Source of the DNA: a bacterium HR28
Lineage (GTDB): Bacteria > Chloroflexota > Chloroflexia > Thermomicrobiales > Thermomicrobiaceae
Assembly (NCBI GenBank): GCA_002898255.1
Contig: BEIE01000002.1
Coordinates: 186,001 to 250,000 of the forward strand
DNA: 64,000 nucleotides
Direction of reading: 5' to 3'
Positions 25,711 to 34,236 of the stretch are shown here, one piece after another. Under the pieces are notes generated by a model. The model did not search any database and was not told where the DNA came from. It saw only the letters and a list, made by a program, of their open reading frames with translations. Every line of letters begins with the position of its first letter. Within the stretch, counting starts at the first letter, position 1. The translations under genes and the position numbers were made by a program.

Positions 25711-27951
25711 ATGGGGCTGGCACGCGATGCACGTATTCTGAAGGATGGTGAACTCTTCGTCGTCAGCGACGAACGGGGAGACTTGCGCCGTACCTTCCCT
25801 GGTGCTGGCGTTTACGCGCGCGATACCCGATTCCTCAGCGAGCTCTGGCTGCTCCTGAATGGCGAGGAACCAGAGTTCTTCGACTCGTCAGCCGAGCGGA
25901 CTGATATTGCGGTCTTCGAGTTCGGCAACACCGTTTTTCGTGACCACGCAGGCCGCGATATCCTCGCCCACACTATCGCCCTCCGGCGCTGCCGAACCGT
26001 TCGCCGCGGAACACTCGAAGAAGAACTCGCCCTCGAAAACTACAACCCCTTCCCCGTCTCGGTCGAACTGGCACTCGTCTTCGCTGCTGACTTTCTCGAT
26101 ATCTTCGAGGTACGCGGCTTCCCGCGAGAACGCCCGCGCGGGCACATCCTGCTCCCACACCATGATGGCCGGCAGCTTCGCCTCGCCTATCGCGCCCCTG
26201 ACGACGTCGTGCTCGAGACCGAAATCGTTTTTAGCCGCGCACCAGACGTCGTGACCACCGAAGCCGGCACCACGCACCTCGCTGATCTGGCCATTCCCCG
26301 CATGCTCCTCCCTGGCCACGATCAGTTGATCCGTGCCTCCGGAGCTGCTCACCCTCCACGCGCATTTGCGCTCTTCCGGTTCACGCTCCCAGCGCACGGC
26401 GGCGAGCGTCTCACTTTCCGTGCCGTACCACGCGAACTCCTGGAACGCCGCATCGCCGTACGCATTCCCGATGTCTCGCGGCTCACTGAACCAGCCGAGG
26501 GCGCTGCGATCTCTTTCGCCCGCGTCCGCACCGATCACGAGTTCCTCGATCGTGTGCTGCAACGGAGTCTCGAGGATTTACGTGCTTTGCTCACCCCCTT
26601 TCCAGGAGGTCGTCTGGTCGCCGCAGGGATCCCATGGTTTGTCGCCCCCTTCGGCCGCGACAGTCTCATTGTCAGCTTGCAGATGATGCTGTTCTCGCCA
26701 CAGCTCGCGCTCGAAACGCTCCGCTTCTTGGCACGCTACCAGGGCAAGAAGGTCGACCCCTGGACCGAAGAAGAACCTGGCAAGATCCTCCACGAACTCC
26801 GTTTCGGGGAGATGGTCCGGCTCGGTGAAACTCCCCACAGCCCCTACTACGGTACGGTCGATGCGACACCACTTTTCATCGTCACTTTTTGTGAACTGAT
26901 GGACTGGCTTGGCACACCGGCTCTCTTCGACGAGCTCTTCCCCGCCGTCGAGGCTGCGCTCCACTGGATCGACCACTATGCCGATCATAACGGCGACGGG
27001 TTTGTCGACTACGGGAAGGTCTCCCCGCGCGGCCTCGAGCACCAGAACTGGAAGGACAGCCATAACTCGCTCCTTTTCCCAGACGGTAGCGAACCTGTCC
27101 CACCCATCGCCGCAGTTGAGGTCCAGGGCTATGTCTTCCAGGCGAAGCGCATGCTGGCCGCCGTGCTTCAACGCTTCGGTGGGAACACTCGCCAAATGCT
27201 CGTCGCCCGCCTGCGGGCTGAGGCTGAGCAACTCCGTGAGCGTTTTGAACGGTTCTTCTGGAACGAAGCCGAGCACTTCTACGGGCAGGCGATCGATGGC
27301 CGCGGTCGTCTGGTCACCGCTATCTCTTCGAATCCCGGCCACTGTCTCTGGAGTGAGATCGTTAGTCCGGCTCGCGCCGCCCAGCTCGTCGAACGACTAT
27401 TCCAGCCCGACCTCTACTCGGGCTGGGGTATCCGCACCCTCGCGCGCGGGATGCCCCATTACAATCCCATGAGCTACCACAATGGCAGCATCTGGCCCCA
27501 CGACAACGCACTCATCGTCGCCGGTCTACGCCGCTATGGCTTTGACCGTCAGGCCCTTCAGTTGGTCAGCGACCTGCTCGAGGTGGCAACGAGCTTCCCC
27601 TACTATCGGCTCCCCGAATTGTTCTGCGGTTTCGGTCGCGATGAAGCCGAGTGTATGGTGCCCATCTCCTATCCTGTCAGCTGTAGCCCCCAGGCGTGGG
27701 CAGCCGGTACCATGCCTTTCCTCCTCCGCATCGTGCTTGGCGCAGAGGCCCGCGCTGCCGAGCGCCGGCTTACCCTGCGTCCTGCCTTTCCACAATGGCT
27801 CAACGAAGTCGAGTTGGAGGGCGTGTCATTCGCTGGTTCTCGGATCGACCTTGCGGTTCGCCGCCACAACGGACGCTATCTGCTTGAGGTCGAGTGCGAC
27901 CCAGATATCACGGTCGTCCTCGCAGCAGCATCCGCTGAACCTCGGAGGTGA
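25711..27951 (+). CDS. Glycogen-debranching-type glycoside hydrolase (amylo-alpha-1,6-glucosidase family)
   Basis: The 746-residue cytosolic protein has a GDE N-terminal beta-sandwich domain (about residues 10-210; FVVSDERGDLRRTFPGAGVYARDTRFLS is its hallmark, read in two parts). An (alpha/alpha)6 barrel follows (about 275-690) with PWFVAPFGRDSLIVSLQMML, NWKDSHNSL, GWGIRTLARGMP and NGSIWPHDNALI. The Asp in GRDS and acidic residues of the barrel are typical of inverting debranching-type hydrolases. Many homologues act on trehalose-like, mannosylglycerate or other compatible solutes rather than glycogen, so the substrate is open. The next gene starts 3 nt downstream. Confidence 0.85.
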   Translation: MGLARDARILKDGELFVVSDERGDLRRTFPGAGVYARDTRFLSELWLLLNGEEPEFFDSSAERTDIAVFEFGNTVFRDHAGRDILAHTIALRRCRTVRRGTLEEELALENYNPFPVSVELALVFAADFLDIFEVRGFPRERPRGHILLPHHDGRQLRLAYRAPDDVVLETEIVFSRAPDVVTTEAGTTHLADLAIPRMLLPGHDQLIRASGAAHPPRAFALFRFTLPAHGGERLTFRAVPRELLERRIAVRIPDVSRLTEPAEGAAISFARVRTDHEFLDRVLQRSLEDLRALLTPFPGGRLVAAGIPWFVAPFGRDSLIVSLQMMLFSPQLALETLRFLARYQGKKVDPWTEEEPGKILHELRFGEMVRLGETPHSPYYGTVDATPLFIVTFCELMDWLGTPALFDELFPAVEAALHWIDHYADHNGDGFVDYGKVSPRGLEHQNWKDSHNSLLFPDGSEPVPPIAAVEVQGYVFQAKRMLAAVLQRFGGNTRQMLVARLRAEAEQLRERFERFFWNEAEHFYGQAIDGRGRLVTAISSNPGHCLWSEIVSPARAAQLVERLFQPDLYSGWGIRTLARGMPHYNPMSYHNGSIWPHDNALIVAGLRRYGFDRQALQLVSDLLEVATSFPYYRLPELFCGFGRDEAECMVPISYPVSCSPQAWAAGTMPFLLRIVLGAEARAAERRLTLRPAFPQWLNEVELEGVSFAGSRIDLAVRRHNGRYLLEVECDPDITVVLAAASAEPRR

Positions 27952-27954
27952 TTG

Positions 27955-28626
27955 GTGACGTTCCCCCGTCTTCGTTGGGTTATCTTCGTCCGTTCGCTCG
28001 TCGCCGTTGAGGAGCACCCACCCGCTCAGGTTTTCCGTCTCCTTGGCCGCTTTCTCGCCCAGCACGATCAGGAGGCTGTCTTCCTGGAGGAACGCGGGAA
28101 TCCTCTCACCGTTCAGGCGCTGCGTCGCCGCGGGGCAGCCGCCCTCCGCGAGCTGGCTACCGCGTGGCCCGAACTCCGGTACCACACAGTCGAGCACCGC
28201 ACCGGTGCGGATCTCGTCGAGTGGCTGGGCCGCACCCTCGCCACCGCCGACCTCGCGCTGGTTGAGCTGGGCGTCGACGAAAACCTCGCGTACTGGGTCG
28301 GGCAGCTCACACGCCCACACTTGCACACCATACTCGTCGATCTCCTCCCGGACGTTCCCGAACTCGAGGCCCTCCGACGCCGGCTCGACCCATCCCCCTT
28401 CACTGCGGTGATCTGTCACCCGATGAACGTCCCTGCCTACCGCGGCCGGACCTCGGCACGCCGTATCGTTGTGGTTGAGGGCCCTCCGGAACAGCTCGCC
28501 GCCGCCATTGCCGAGGCCGCGATCGCTGCGCTTTTGCAGGCCGCCGAGGATCTCCGAGTAATATCGACAGACGAGAACGGTAGCGGACCAGCTCCCTCTC
28601 AGCGGGCAAACGGTGGCAGCGGATAA
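27955..28626 (+). CDS. Hypothetical protein coupled to the debranching-type enzyme
   Basis: The 223-residue product starts at GTG 27955 behind GGAGGTGATT (a TTG three bases earlier is the alternative). It has an alternating alpha/beta pattern with hydrophobic strands (LRWVIFVRSLVAV, HTILVDLLPDVPELEAL, RRIVVVEGPPEQLAAAIAEA) and a polar, disordered-looking C-terminus. No signal peptide, membrane helix, P-loop or cysteine cluster is present. No family was recognised. Co-transcription with the hydrolase is likely. Its last 28 nt overlap the convergent small zinc-protein gene. Confidence 0.6.
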   Translation: MTFPRLRWVIFVRSLVAVEEHPPAQVFRLLGRFLAQHDQEAVFLEERGNPLTVQALRRRGAAALRELATAWPELRYHTVEHRTGADLVEWLGRTLATADLALVELGVDENLAYWVGQLTRPHLHTILVDLLPDVPELEALRRRLDPSPFTAVICHPMNVPAYRGRTSARRIVVVEGPPEQLAAAIAEAAIAALLQAAEDLRVISTDENGSGPAPSQRANGGSG

Positions 28627-28856
28627 GGCTCGCGTACGTCGAGCCGATCCGGTGGGACACCGCACACCTGCAGGACGGTGCTCCGTTCCACAAGTTCCTG
28701 AAACTCCGCCTCGCTCAAGACGAAGCAGCAGCCACAGTCCGGACAGGTCACGACGTACACACAGTCGTACCGCGATTCGCACCACTGCCGAACGTCGCCA
28801 AAAAGCCCCTTGCTGCAAAGATGCGCGAGCACCCGCTCGACCTGGCGAGCGTCCAT
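28599..28856 (-). CDS. Small cysteine-rich protein, probable zinc ribbon
   Basis: The 85-residue product from the ATG at 28856 (strong GAGGAGG site) contains CPDCGCC in its middle and further cysteines at LCSKG, WCESRYDCVYV and VCGVP. It probably binds one zinc. It is acidic and soluble with no DNA-binding fold evident. No family was recognised. It converges with the preceding unknown gene with a 28-nt overlap. Confidence 0.6.
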   Translation of the reverse strand: MDARQVERVLAHLCSKGLFGDVRQWCESRYDCVYVVTCPDCGCCFVLSEAEFQELVERSTVLQVCGVPPDRLDVREPYPLPPFAR

Positions 28857-29361
28857 CGTGGTACCTCCTCGGTGGGGGATTTTGGATGTAGCACTATTTT
28901 CCCAGCGTTGGATCACAGCGTCAACTGCGATCCGATAGGGCTACCGTCGCAATCCCCTCTCTTGTGCCGCCGAGCGTCCACCCAACCACGGACTGTCGCT
29001 TCAGCTTCTTTCACCGGCCCTCGTTCACGTCTGAGCCCTCTTGTCATCTGCCGTGTCATCCGTTCTTTGCCAGAGCCCAATTTCGAATTGGAAGAGGAGA
29101 GAACTCGCGCTGAGAAGGAGCCTATGTTGTCTTGAGAGGGTAATGCAGCCACCAATCCCCAGCCGTCGTCTGCCCCCACAAGCTTTCGCACGAGACAGTG
29201 CTACCGTGCACATCGCTGCACTCCCGTTCGAGCCACACTCCCCGTCTAATACGCAGCGCCCATTGTCGTTTGGCGTGGTGAACCGGTAGCATCCCTTGCA
29301 GCGCCCGTGGGAACTGCAGAAGCACGCAGGTTCCGCGCAGGCGCAAGGTGAAGACACAAAC
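28857..29361. other. Divergent intergenic region upstream of the F420 operon
   Basis: No gene is supported. It lies between divergent genes and must carry promoters for both. On the minus strand TTGACG followed by AAAATA with an 18-nt spacer lies upstream of the zinc-protein gene, a weak candidate. Confidence 0.4.
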
Positions 29362-30348
29362 ATGGAGGAGCACCTCTTGACCCAGGAATCCGGGACGACC
29401 GGCTCCGTTGTTGTTCTTGCCGGCGGCGTCGGCGGGGCCAAGCTCGCCCACGGCCTCGCCCTACTCGGACTCGGCGACCGGCTCTGCGTCGTTGTCAACA
29501 CCGCCGACGACTTCGAACTCTACGGCCTCGCCATTTCGCCTGACCTGGATACAGTTCTTTACACGCTTGCTGGCATTGCGAATCCAGTGACCGGATGGGG
29601 TATTCTCGGCGACACCGCCCACACACTCGGTATGCTCGGCCGATATGGTCGCCCTACCTGGTTCTGGCTCGGGGACCGCGACCTCGCAACGCACATTCTC
29701 CGCACCGAACGCCTCCGGCAGGGTGCCCGCCTCACCGAGGTCACCGCTGAACTCGCCGCTGCCCTCGGCGTCACCGCACGGATCCTCCCCATGTGCGATG
29801 AACCAGTCCGCACCATTGTCGAAACGCCCCATGGCCCTCTGCCGTTCCAGGAATACTTTGTCCGGCGTCGCCAGCAGGACACAGTCCTTGCTGTTCGTTT
29901 CGAGGGAATCATGCAGGCCCACCCCACCCCCGAAGTCGAGCAAGCACTCCTGCATGCCGATGCAGTCATCCTTGCCCCGTCGAACCCGATCGTGAGTATC
30001 GGTCCGATCCTTGCTCTCTCTGGAATCCGTCAGCTGCTGCAGCAACTCGCCGCTCCCATTGTCGCGGTCAGCCCGATCGTCGCCGGTCGTGCGCTCAAAG
30101 GGCCCGCCGATCGCATGCTGGCCAGTCTTGGTCATGAGGTGTCACCCCTCGGTATCGCCCGCCTCTACCAGGACTTCCTCGACGGTTTGGTTATCGACCA
30201 GGCCGATACCGAACTCGCTCCTGCAGTCGCTGAACTTGGTATCCGTCCGTTCGTCACCGATGCGATCATGCGCGACGAGGCCGATCGCGCTCGCCTTGCT
30301 CGCGAGACATTGGCTTTTGCCCTCGACCTTCGCGGAGCCCGCCCCTGA
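29362..30348 (+). CDS. cofD: CofD/FbiA, 2-phospho-L-lactate (or PEP) transferase of F420 biosynthesis
   Basis: CofD joins the deazaflavin FO to the activated phospho-three-carbon unit made by CofC, forming F420-0 (or dehydro-F420-0). The protein of about 328 residues opens with the Rossmann-like [18 protein letters not shown]. It continues with the FO-site region [26 protein letters not shown] (two stretches), [19 protein letters not shown], and [15 protein letters not shown] near the middle. The ATG at 29362 has an AAGGTGAA site; TTG 29377 behind GGAGGAG is an equally good start and would shorten it by five residues. The stop overlaps the cofC start in TGATG. Confidence 0.93.
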   Translation: MEEHLLTQESGTTGSVVVLAGGVGGAKLAHGLALLGLGDRLCVVVNTADDFELYGLAISPDLDTVLYTLAGIANPVTGWGILGDTAHTLGMLGRYGRPTWFWLGDRDLATHILRTERLRQGARLTEVTAELAAALGVTARILPMCDEPVRTIVETPHGPLPFQEYFVRRRQQDTVLAVRFEGIMQAHPTPEVEQALLHADAVILAPSNPIVSIGPILALSGIRQLLQQLAAPIVAVSPIVAGRALKGPADRMLASLGHEVSPLGIARLYQDFLDGLVIDQADTELAPAVAELGIRPFVTDAIMRDEADRARLARETLAFALDLRGARP

Positions 30349-30977
30349 TGCGCACGCTCGCAGTGATCCCTATCCAACAGCTCGAGCATGCCAAGAGCCG
30401 CCTCGCCTCAGCCCTCGATCCTGCGAAGCGGCAGTCGCTGGTCTTGGAGCTCGCGCGGCGGACCATCGAGGTGCTCCGGAGCGTTCCCGACGTCGCAGAG
30501 GTGCTCGTCGTGACACCTGACGCCCAAGTCGCCTCCGCAGTCACCAGGTGGGGAGCACGCCCTCTGCTCCAGGCCCAGCCAGGGCTCAACCGCGCGGTTC
30601 GCTCCGCACAGAGCGTTGCGCTGCGCGCGGGCTATGCAGCGCTGTTGGTTGTCCTCGGGGATCTTCCCCTCCTTGTCGCCCAGCATGTGCAGACTGCGCT
30701 CGCCCTCCTCGAACCGCGCGGCATCGTACTCGCGCCCGATCGGCGCGGCACTGGTACGAACCTGCTTGCCCTCGCGCCCCCAAATGTCATCGCGCCGGCT
30801 TTCGGCTCGGAGAGTCGCCGTCACCACCGCCTCGCAGCAGTCCGCGCTCGGTGTACCCTTCGGGAGCTATGGGCTTTGCCGCTCGCGTTCGACCTCGACA
30901 CACCGGACGACCTCGCCGATGTTCGTCTGGTGACGGGGGGAGAGGGGGACAAGTGGCGAACCGACGAACCACTGTGA
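30348..30977 (+). CDS. cofC: CofC/FbiD, phospholactate or PEP guanylyltransferase
   Basis: CofC activates 2-phospholactate or, in bacteria, phosphoenolpyruvate with GTP, feeding CofD. The 209-residue nucleotidyltransferase starts [20 protein letters not shown] (the lysine-containing GTP loop). It has [22 protein letters not shown] with the metal-binding Asp, and a conserved [17 protein letters not shown] stretch, then FGSESRRHH, all typical of CofC. Overlaps are 1 nt with cofD and 25 nt with the next gene. Confidence 0.92.
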   Translation: MRTLAVIPIQQLEHAKSRLASALDPAKRQSLVLELARRTIEVLRSVPDVAEVLVVTPDAQVASAVTRWGARPLLQAQPGLNRAVRSAQSVALRAGYAALLVVLGDLPLLVAQHVQTALALLEPRGIVLAPDRRGTGTNLLALAPPNVIAPAFGSESRRHHRLAAVRARCTLRELWALPLAFDLDTPDDLADVRLVTGGEGDKWRTDEPL

Positions 30978-31909
30978 CACGGTGGGGAGTATTCGTCGTC
31001 GCATTGGGGGCTTCGCTCTGGGCTATCGACGCGCCAATCCGTAAGCCACTCACCGAGACGCTCCCGGCAACGTCGATCGTGCTCGCCGAGCACCTCTTCT
31101 TAGCTCTTTACGCACTGCCGGTCCTCCTCTGGCAGCGTCGTGCCTTCGCCGCGCTTTCTCTCCGCTCCTGGCTCGCACTCGTCGCTATCGCCTGGGGAGC
31201 TTCCGGCCTGGCTACGGTACTGTTCACCACCGCCTTCCGTATCGGCAACCCAACCACCGTCATTCTGCTCCAAAAAGTCCAGCCGCTCGTCGCTGTACTT
31301 CTCGCCGCTTTCCTGCTGCGGGAACGGTTACCTCGACTCTACTGGCCCTGTTTTGTGGTCGCACTCGCCGGAGCTTATCTTGTCTCCTTCGGCCGCGCTG
31401 CGTTCGAGCCGATCTGGCTCCTCCCCCAAGAACGGATCCTCACCGCACTGCTCGCCCTTGCTGCTGCAGCACTCTGGGGCAGCGCCACGGTCCTCGGCCG
31501 CTACATGCTTGGTGCTCTTCCCTTCCCGACGCTCGCCGCGGCCCGCTTTCTCCTTGCGTTACCTTTCCTGGCCGTGCTCGCTCTCCTAGAGGGCACTTTC
31601 GCTCGTACCTGGGCGGTTGGGCTCGCCCAGGAGGCACCGCGCCTCTTCCTCCTTGCCCTTGTGCCCGGCCTCCTGGCCATGCTCGTGTACTACGCCGGCC
31701 TTCGGCAAACGCGTGCCTCTTACGCGACGCTCGCCGAGCTCGCTTTCCCCGCTCTGGCGATCGTTGTCAACTGGTTGACGCTCGGCACAACCATCGACGC
31801 CTGGCAGCTCGCCGGCTTTGTCCTGCTCTGGGGCGCAATCACCACGCTCAGCTGGATCCCGGCGCCTGCACCCGTCCCTGCGACCCGTCCTGCAACCCCG
31901 GTATCGTGA
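30953..31909 (+). CDS. EamA/DMT family permease inside the F420 operon
   Basis: The 318-residue product starts at GTG 30953 behind a G-rich ribosome site and overlaps cofC by 25 nt. It has about ten membrane helices in two EamA repeats ([23 protein letters not shown] and [21 protein letters not shown]). DMT permeases carry varied metabolites. Its location suggests, but does not show, a link to F420 or its precursors; it could equally be a passenger. The next gene follows after 10 nt. Confidence 0.85.
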   Translation: MANRRTTVTRWGVFVVALGASLWAIDAPIRKPLTETLPATSIVLAEHLFLALYALPVLLWQRRAFAALSLRSWLALVAIAWGASGLATVLFTTAFRIGNPTTVILLQKVQPLVAVLLAAFLLRERLPRLYWPCFVVALAGAYLVSFGRAAFEPIWLLPQERILTALLALAAAALWGSATVLGRYMLGALPFPTLAAARFLLALPFLAVLALLEGTFARTWAVGLAQEAPRLFLLALVPGLLAMLVYYAGLRQTRASYATLAELAFPALAIVVNWLTLGTTIDAWQLAGFVLLWGAITTLSWIPAPAPVPATRPATPVS

Positions 31910-31919
31910 GGAGCCCGCC

Positions 31920-32597
31920 ATGCGAGTTACATCGCCTGTCCCACCACCACTCACTCCTCTCCCGGATATCACCGGAATTCCCGGTGCCCGCCCCTTGGAC
32001 CTTCCGGAACTTGTCCGCGGGCGCCGCTCGGTGCGTCGTCTGCGCCCCGACCCTGTACCACCCGAGCTCGTCACTACAATCCTCGAAGCCGCCGCTTGGG
32101 CTCCCTCGCCACACGGTACGCAGCCGTGGCGCTTTGTCGTTCTTACCCACCCCGAACGCAAGCGCGCACTCGCCGAGGCCATGGCCGATGCCTGGCGCCA
32201 TCACCTCGCGATGGACGGTGAGGACGAGGAGACGATTGCACGGCGGCTCACCGGATCACAGCGACGTCTCCTTGAAGCCCCCGTGCTCATTCTCGTCTGC
32301 CTCGATCCGAGCGACCTCGACCGCTATCCAGACCCCGACCGTCAGGCCGCCGAGCGGACAATGGCGATCCAGAGCCTCGGCGCCGCCGTACAGAACGCCT
32401 TACTCATGGCCTATCGCCTCGGTCTCGATACCGGCTGGATGTGCGCCCCACTCTTCTGCCCGGACGTTGTTCGCCGGACGCTCGAACTTCCGTCCCATCT
32501 CGAACCACAGGCGCTTATCACGCTCGGTTATGCCGCTGCCGACCCCCAGCGGCGCCCACGAAGACCGTTGGAAACGTTGATCGTTGCCTGGGAGTGA
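31920..32597 (+). CDS. FMN-dependent nitroreductase, likely dehydro-F420-0 reductase (FbiB C-terminal type)
   Basis: The 225-residue nitroreductase-fold protein has RGRRSVRRLRPDPVPPELV and AAAWAPSPHGTQPWRFVVL (FMN phosphate and ring contacts), IQSLGAAVQNALLMAYRLGLDTGW at the dimer core (read in two parts), and TLGYAAADPQRRPRRPLE at the end. These match the C-terminal domain of actinobacterial FbiB, which reduces dehydro-F420-0. Here it is a separate protein, co-operonic with cofD and cofC, so the same role is inferred. A generic nitroreductase remains possible. The ATG at 31920 follows TGAGGAGC. Confidence 0.82.
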   Translation: MRVTSPVPPPLTPLPDITGIPGARPLDLPELVRGRRSVRRLRPDPVPPELVTTILEAAAWAPSPHGTQPWRFVVLTHPERKRALAEAMADAWRHHLAMDGEDEETIARRLTGSQRRLLEAPVLILVCLDPSDLDRYPDPDRQAAERTMAIQSLGAAVQNALLMAYRLGLDTGWMCAPLFCPDVVRRTLELPSHLEPQALITLGYAAADPQRRPRRPLETLIVAWE

Positions 32598-32599
32598 CG

Positions 32600-33400
32600 A
32601 TGGCCCGCTGGCTCCTCTTGCTCGTCGTCTTGCTCACCGTTGGTTGTGTCGCTCCGACCTCCTCTGGTGGGAACCGGTCCAGTGCGACCGTCCAGCCAAC
32701 CGACACGAGTGCGCCCCCCAACCCATCGGTTTCCGCATCACCACAGGCGCGTAGGCCTTCACCCACTGCGCTTCCGGAGATTCCTGTCCCAGGGGAACCG
32801 GCGCTCGTCGTGAACGTGATTGACGGCGACACGCTCACCGTCCGCACTGAGCACGGCGAAGCGATCGTCCGCCTTATTGGCATCGATGCTCCTGAGCGGG
32901 GAGATCAGGATCGGCCCGCGGAGTGTTTCTTCGAGGCCTCAACCGCCGCTCTGGCCCAGCTCACACCACCCGGCAGTACCGTCTACCTCGAACGAGATGT
33001 CAGTGAGACCGATCGGTATGGGCGGCTCCTGCGCTACGTCTGGATCGTGCGTGCACGTTCGTGGCTTCTGGTCAACGAGGAACTCGTTCGGCAGGGGGCG
33101 GCTATCGCTCGCCAATACCCACCAGACGTCCGCTACTCCGACCGTCTCGCTGCGGCCCAACGAGACGCGCAACGCACCCGTGCTGGTCTTTGGGGTGCCT
33201 GCACCTCCTCACCGACCAGTTCCCCACCAGCACCGCCACCTCAAGCTGGCTGCGATCCCAGCTATCCAGACATTTGCCTTCCTCCCCCTCCGCCGGACCT
33301 CGACTGCCGCGACATCCCGTACCGCCGCTTTCGCGTCTTGCCACCCGACTCGCACCGCCTCGACTCCGATCGCGACGGCATCGGCTGCGAAGCAGGCTAA
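32600..33400 (+). CDS. Thermonuclease-like lipoprotein with excalibur calcium-binding domain
   Basis: The 266-residue product has a lipoprotein signal (LLLLVVLLTVGC), a Ser/Thr/Pro-rich linker, and an SNase domain (about residues 75-200). The SNase domain shows DGDTLTVRTEHG, RLIGIDAPE and RYGRLLRYVW, which include the calcium-site Asp and catalytic Arg positions. After a Pro-rich stretch an excalibur motif closes the protein with DSDRDGIGCE. It should act outside the cell as a membrane-anchored nuclease. It begins 2 nt after the nitroreductase stop. Confidence 0.87.
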   Translation: MARWLLLLVVLLTVGCVAPTSSGGNRSSATVQPTDTSAPPNPSVSASPQARRPSPTALPEIPVPGEPALVVNVIDGDTLTVRTEHGEAIVRLIGIDAPERGDQDRPAECFFEASTAALAQLTPPGSTVYLERDVSETDRYGRLLRYVWIVRARSWLLVNEELVRQGAAIARQYPPDVRYSDRLAAAQRDAQRTRAGLWGACTSSPTSSPPAPPPQAGCDPSYPDICLPPPPPDLDCRDIPYRRFRVLPPDSHRLDSDRDGIGCEAG

Positions 33401-34029
33401 ACCGGACGGCGTGGCAGCTTCTGCTCGACACTTGAAGCTCCTACACCACCGCCGAGAACAGATCCTTTTGCGGCGACATCCACCCACCGCAGCCCGGCGA
33501 CACGTCCGCTCTGCCTCATCCCACCCATCGCGACGGCACCCTGACCGGCAGAACTCTCGCGTGCCGATCCCTCACGCGGCAGAACTACTCTTTCTCAAGC
33601 ACTCGCGGCTCATTCCGGCTCACAGAGATCGCAACATCCCACGCGCACTGAGTTGTCCTGAAAGCCGTTACTGCACTGGACGGGTCGCATCGGTCGGTAG
33701 CAGCGCCGCTCAGCAAGAGTGGTCTTTCGTGGGCTTCATAGCGGATCCGCGCTCATTTTGTGCCCATATCCCCTGCCGCCGCTTCGACTCCCCGTTCTTC
33801 CGTTCCTGCCACAAGCGGGAGCGACAGGCAATCGGAGCGGCAAGTGAAGACCTTCTCTACCCGAAACCGTAGGATCGCCACTGCTGGCTGTCGTCATCGC
33901 CGCGAGCACCCGGAGCCAGACCGGAGAACGCCAAGATCTCCGGACCAGGTTCTCACTTGCTCCGCTGCTACCGTGTCGTGTCGCTCTCTCGCCCACACGA
34001 CCCATTCCAAGAGAGGTTCCCTCTACCCC

Positions 34030-34045
34030 CTACCAGTATAGGTAG
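34030..34045. promoter_or_regulatory. Inverted repeat upstream of nosZ, possible operator
   Basis: CTACC (34030-34034) and GGTAG (34041-34045) form a perfect inverted repeat around AGTATA, in a C-rich left flank. The shape resembles CsoR-type copper operators, but this is suggestive only. Confidence 0.35.
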
Positions 34046-34084
34046 TTGCTTCGTATCCCCATGGCGGAGGTGATGAGATCCCCG

Positions 34085-34103
34085 TACCCCACCCGTGCGG
34101 GTA
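34085..34103. promoter_or_regulatory. Second inverted repeat upstream of nosZ, CsoR-like
   Basis: TACCC (34085-34089) and GGGTA (34099-34103) are inverted. Within them ACCCG and CGGGT (34091-34102) form a perfect stem around TG. CsoR copper-sensing repressors bind sites of the TACCC...GGGTA kind. It lies about 130 nt before nosZ. Confidence 0.4.
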
Positions 34104-34236
34104 GGCCGACAAACCACCCTAGCGGATAGTCGCGAAACTACCCAATCGGTCGTGTTCGCTACACCGGCTCGCGCAGAAACTGCGAGTAGGACAACGGATG
34201 GGGCAGGCCCCGCAAGGGGACAAGGAGGGACGGACC

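Larger units (their letters stand above)
33401..34236. other. Intergenic region upstream of nosZ
   Basis: No gene is supported; the longer open frames are extensions or shadows of neighbours. The right third holds two inverted repeats (34030 and 34085) that look like operators. A strong AAGGAGGGA ribosome site for nosZ lies at 34222-34230. Confidence 0.5.
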
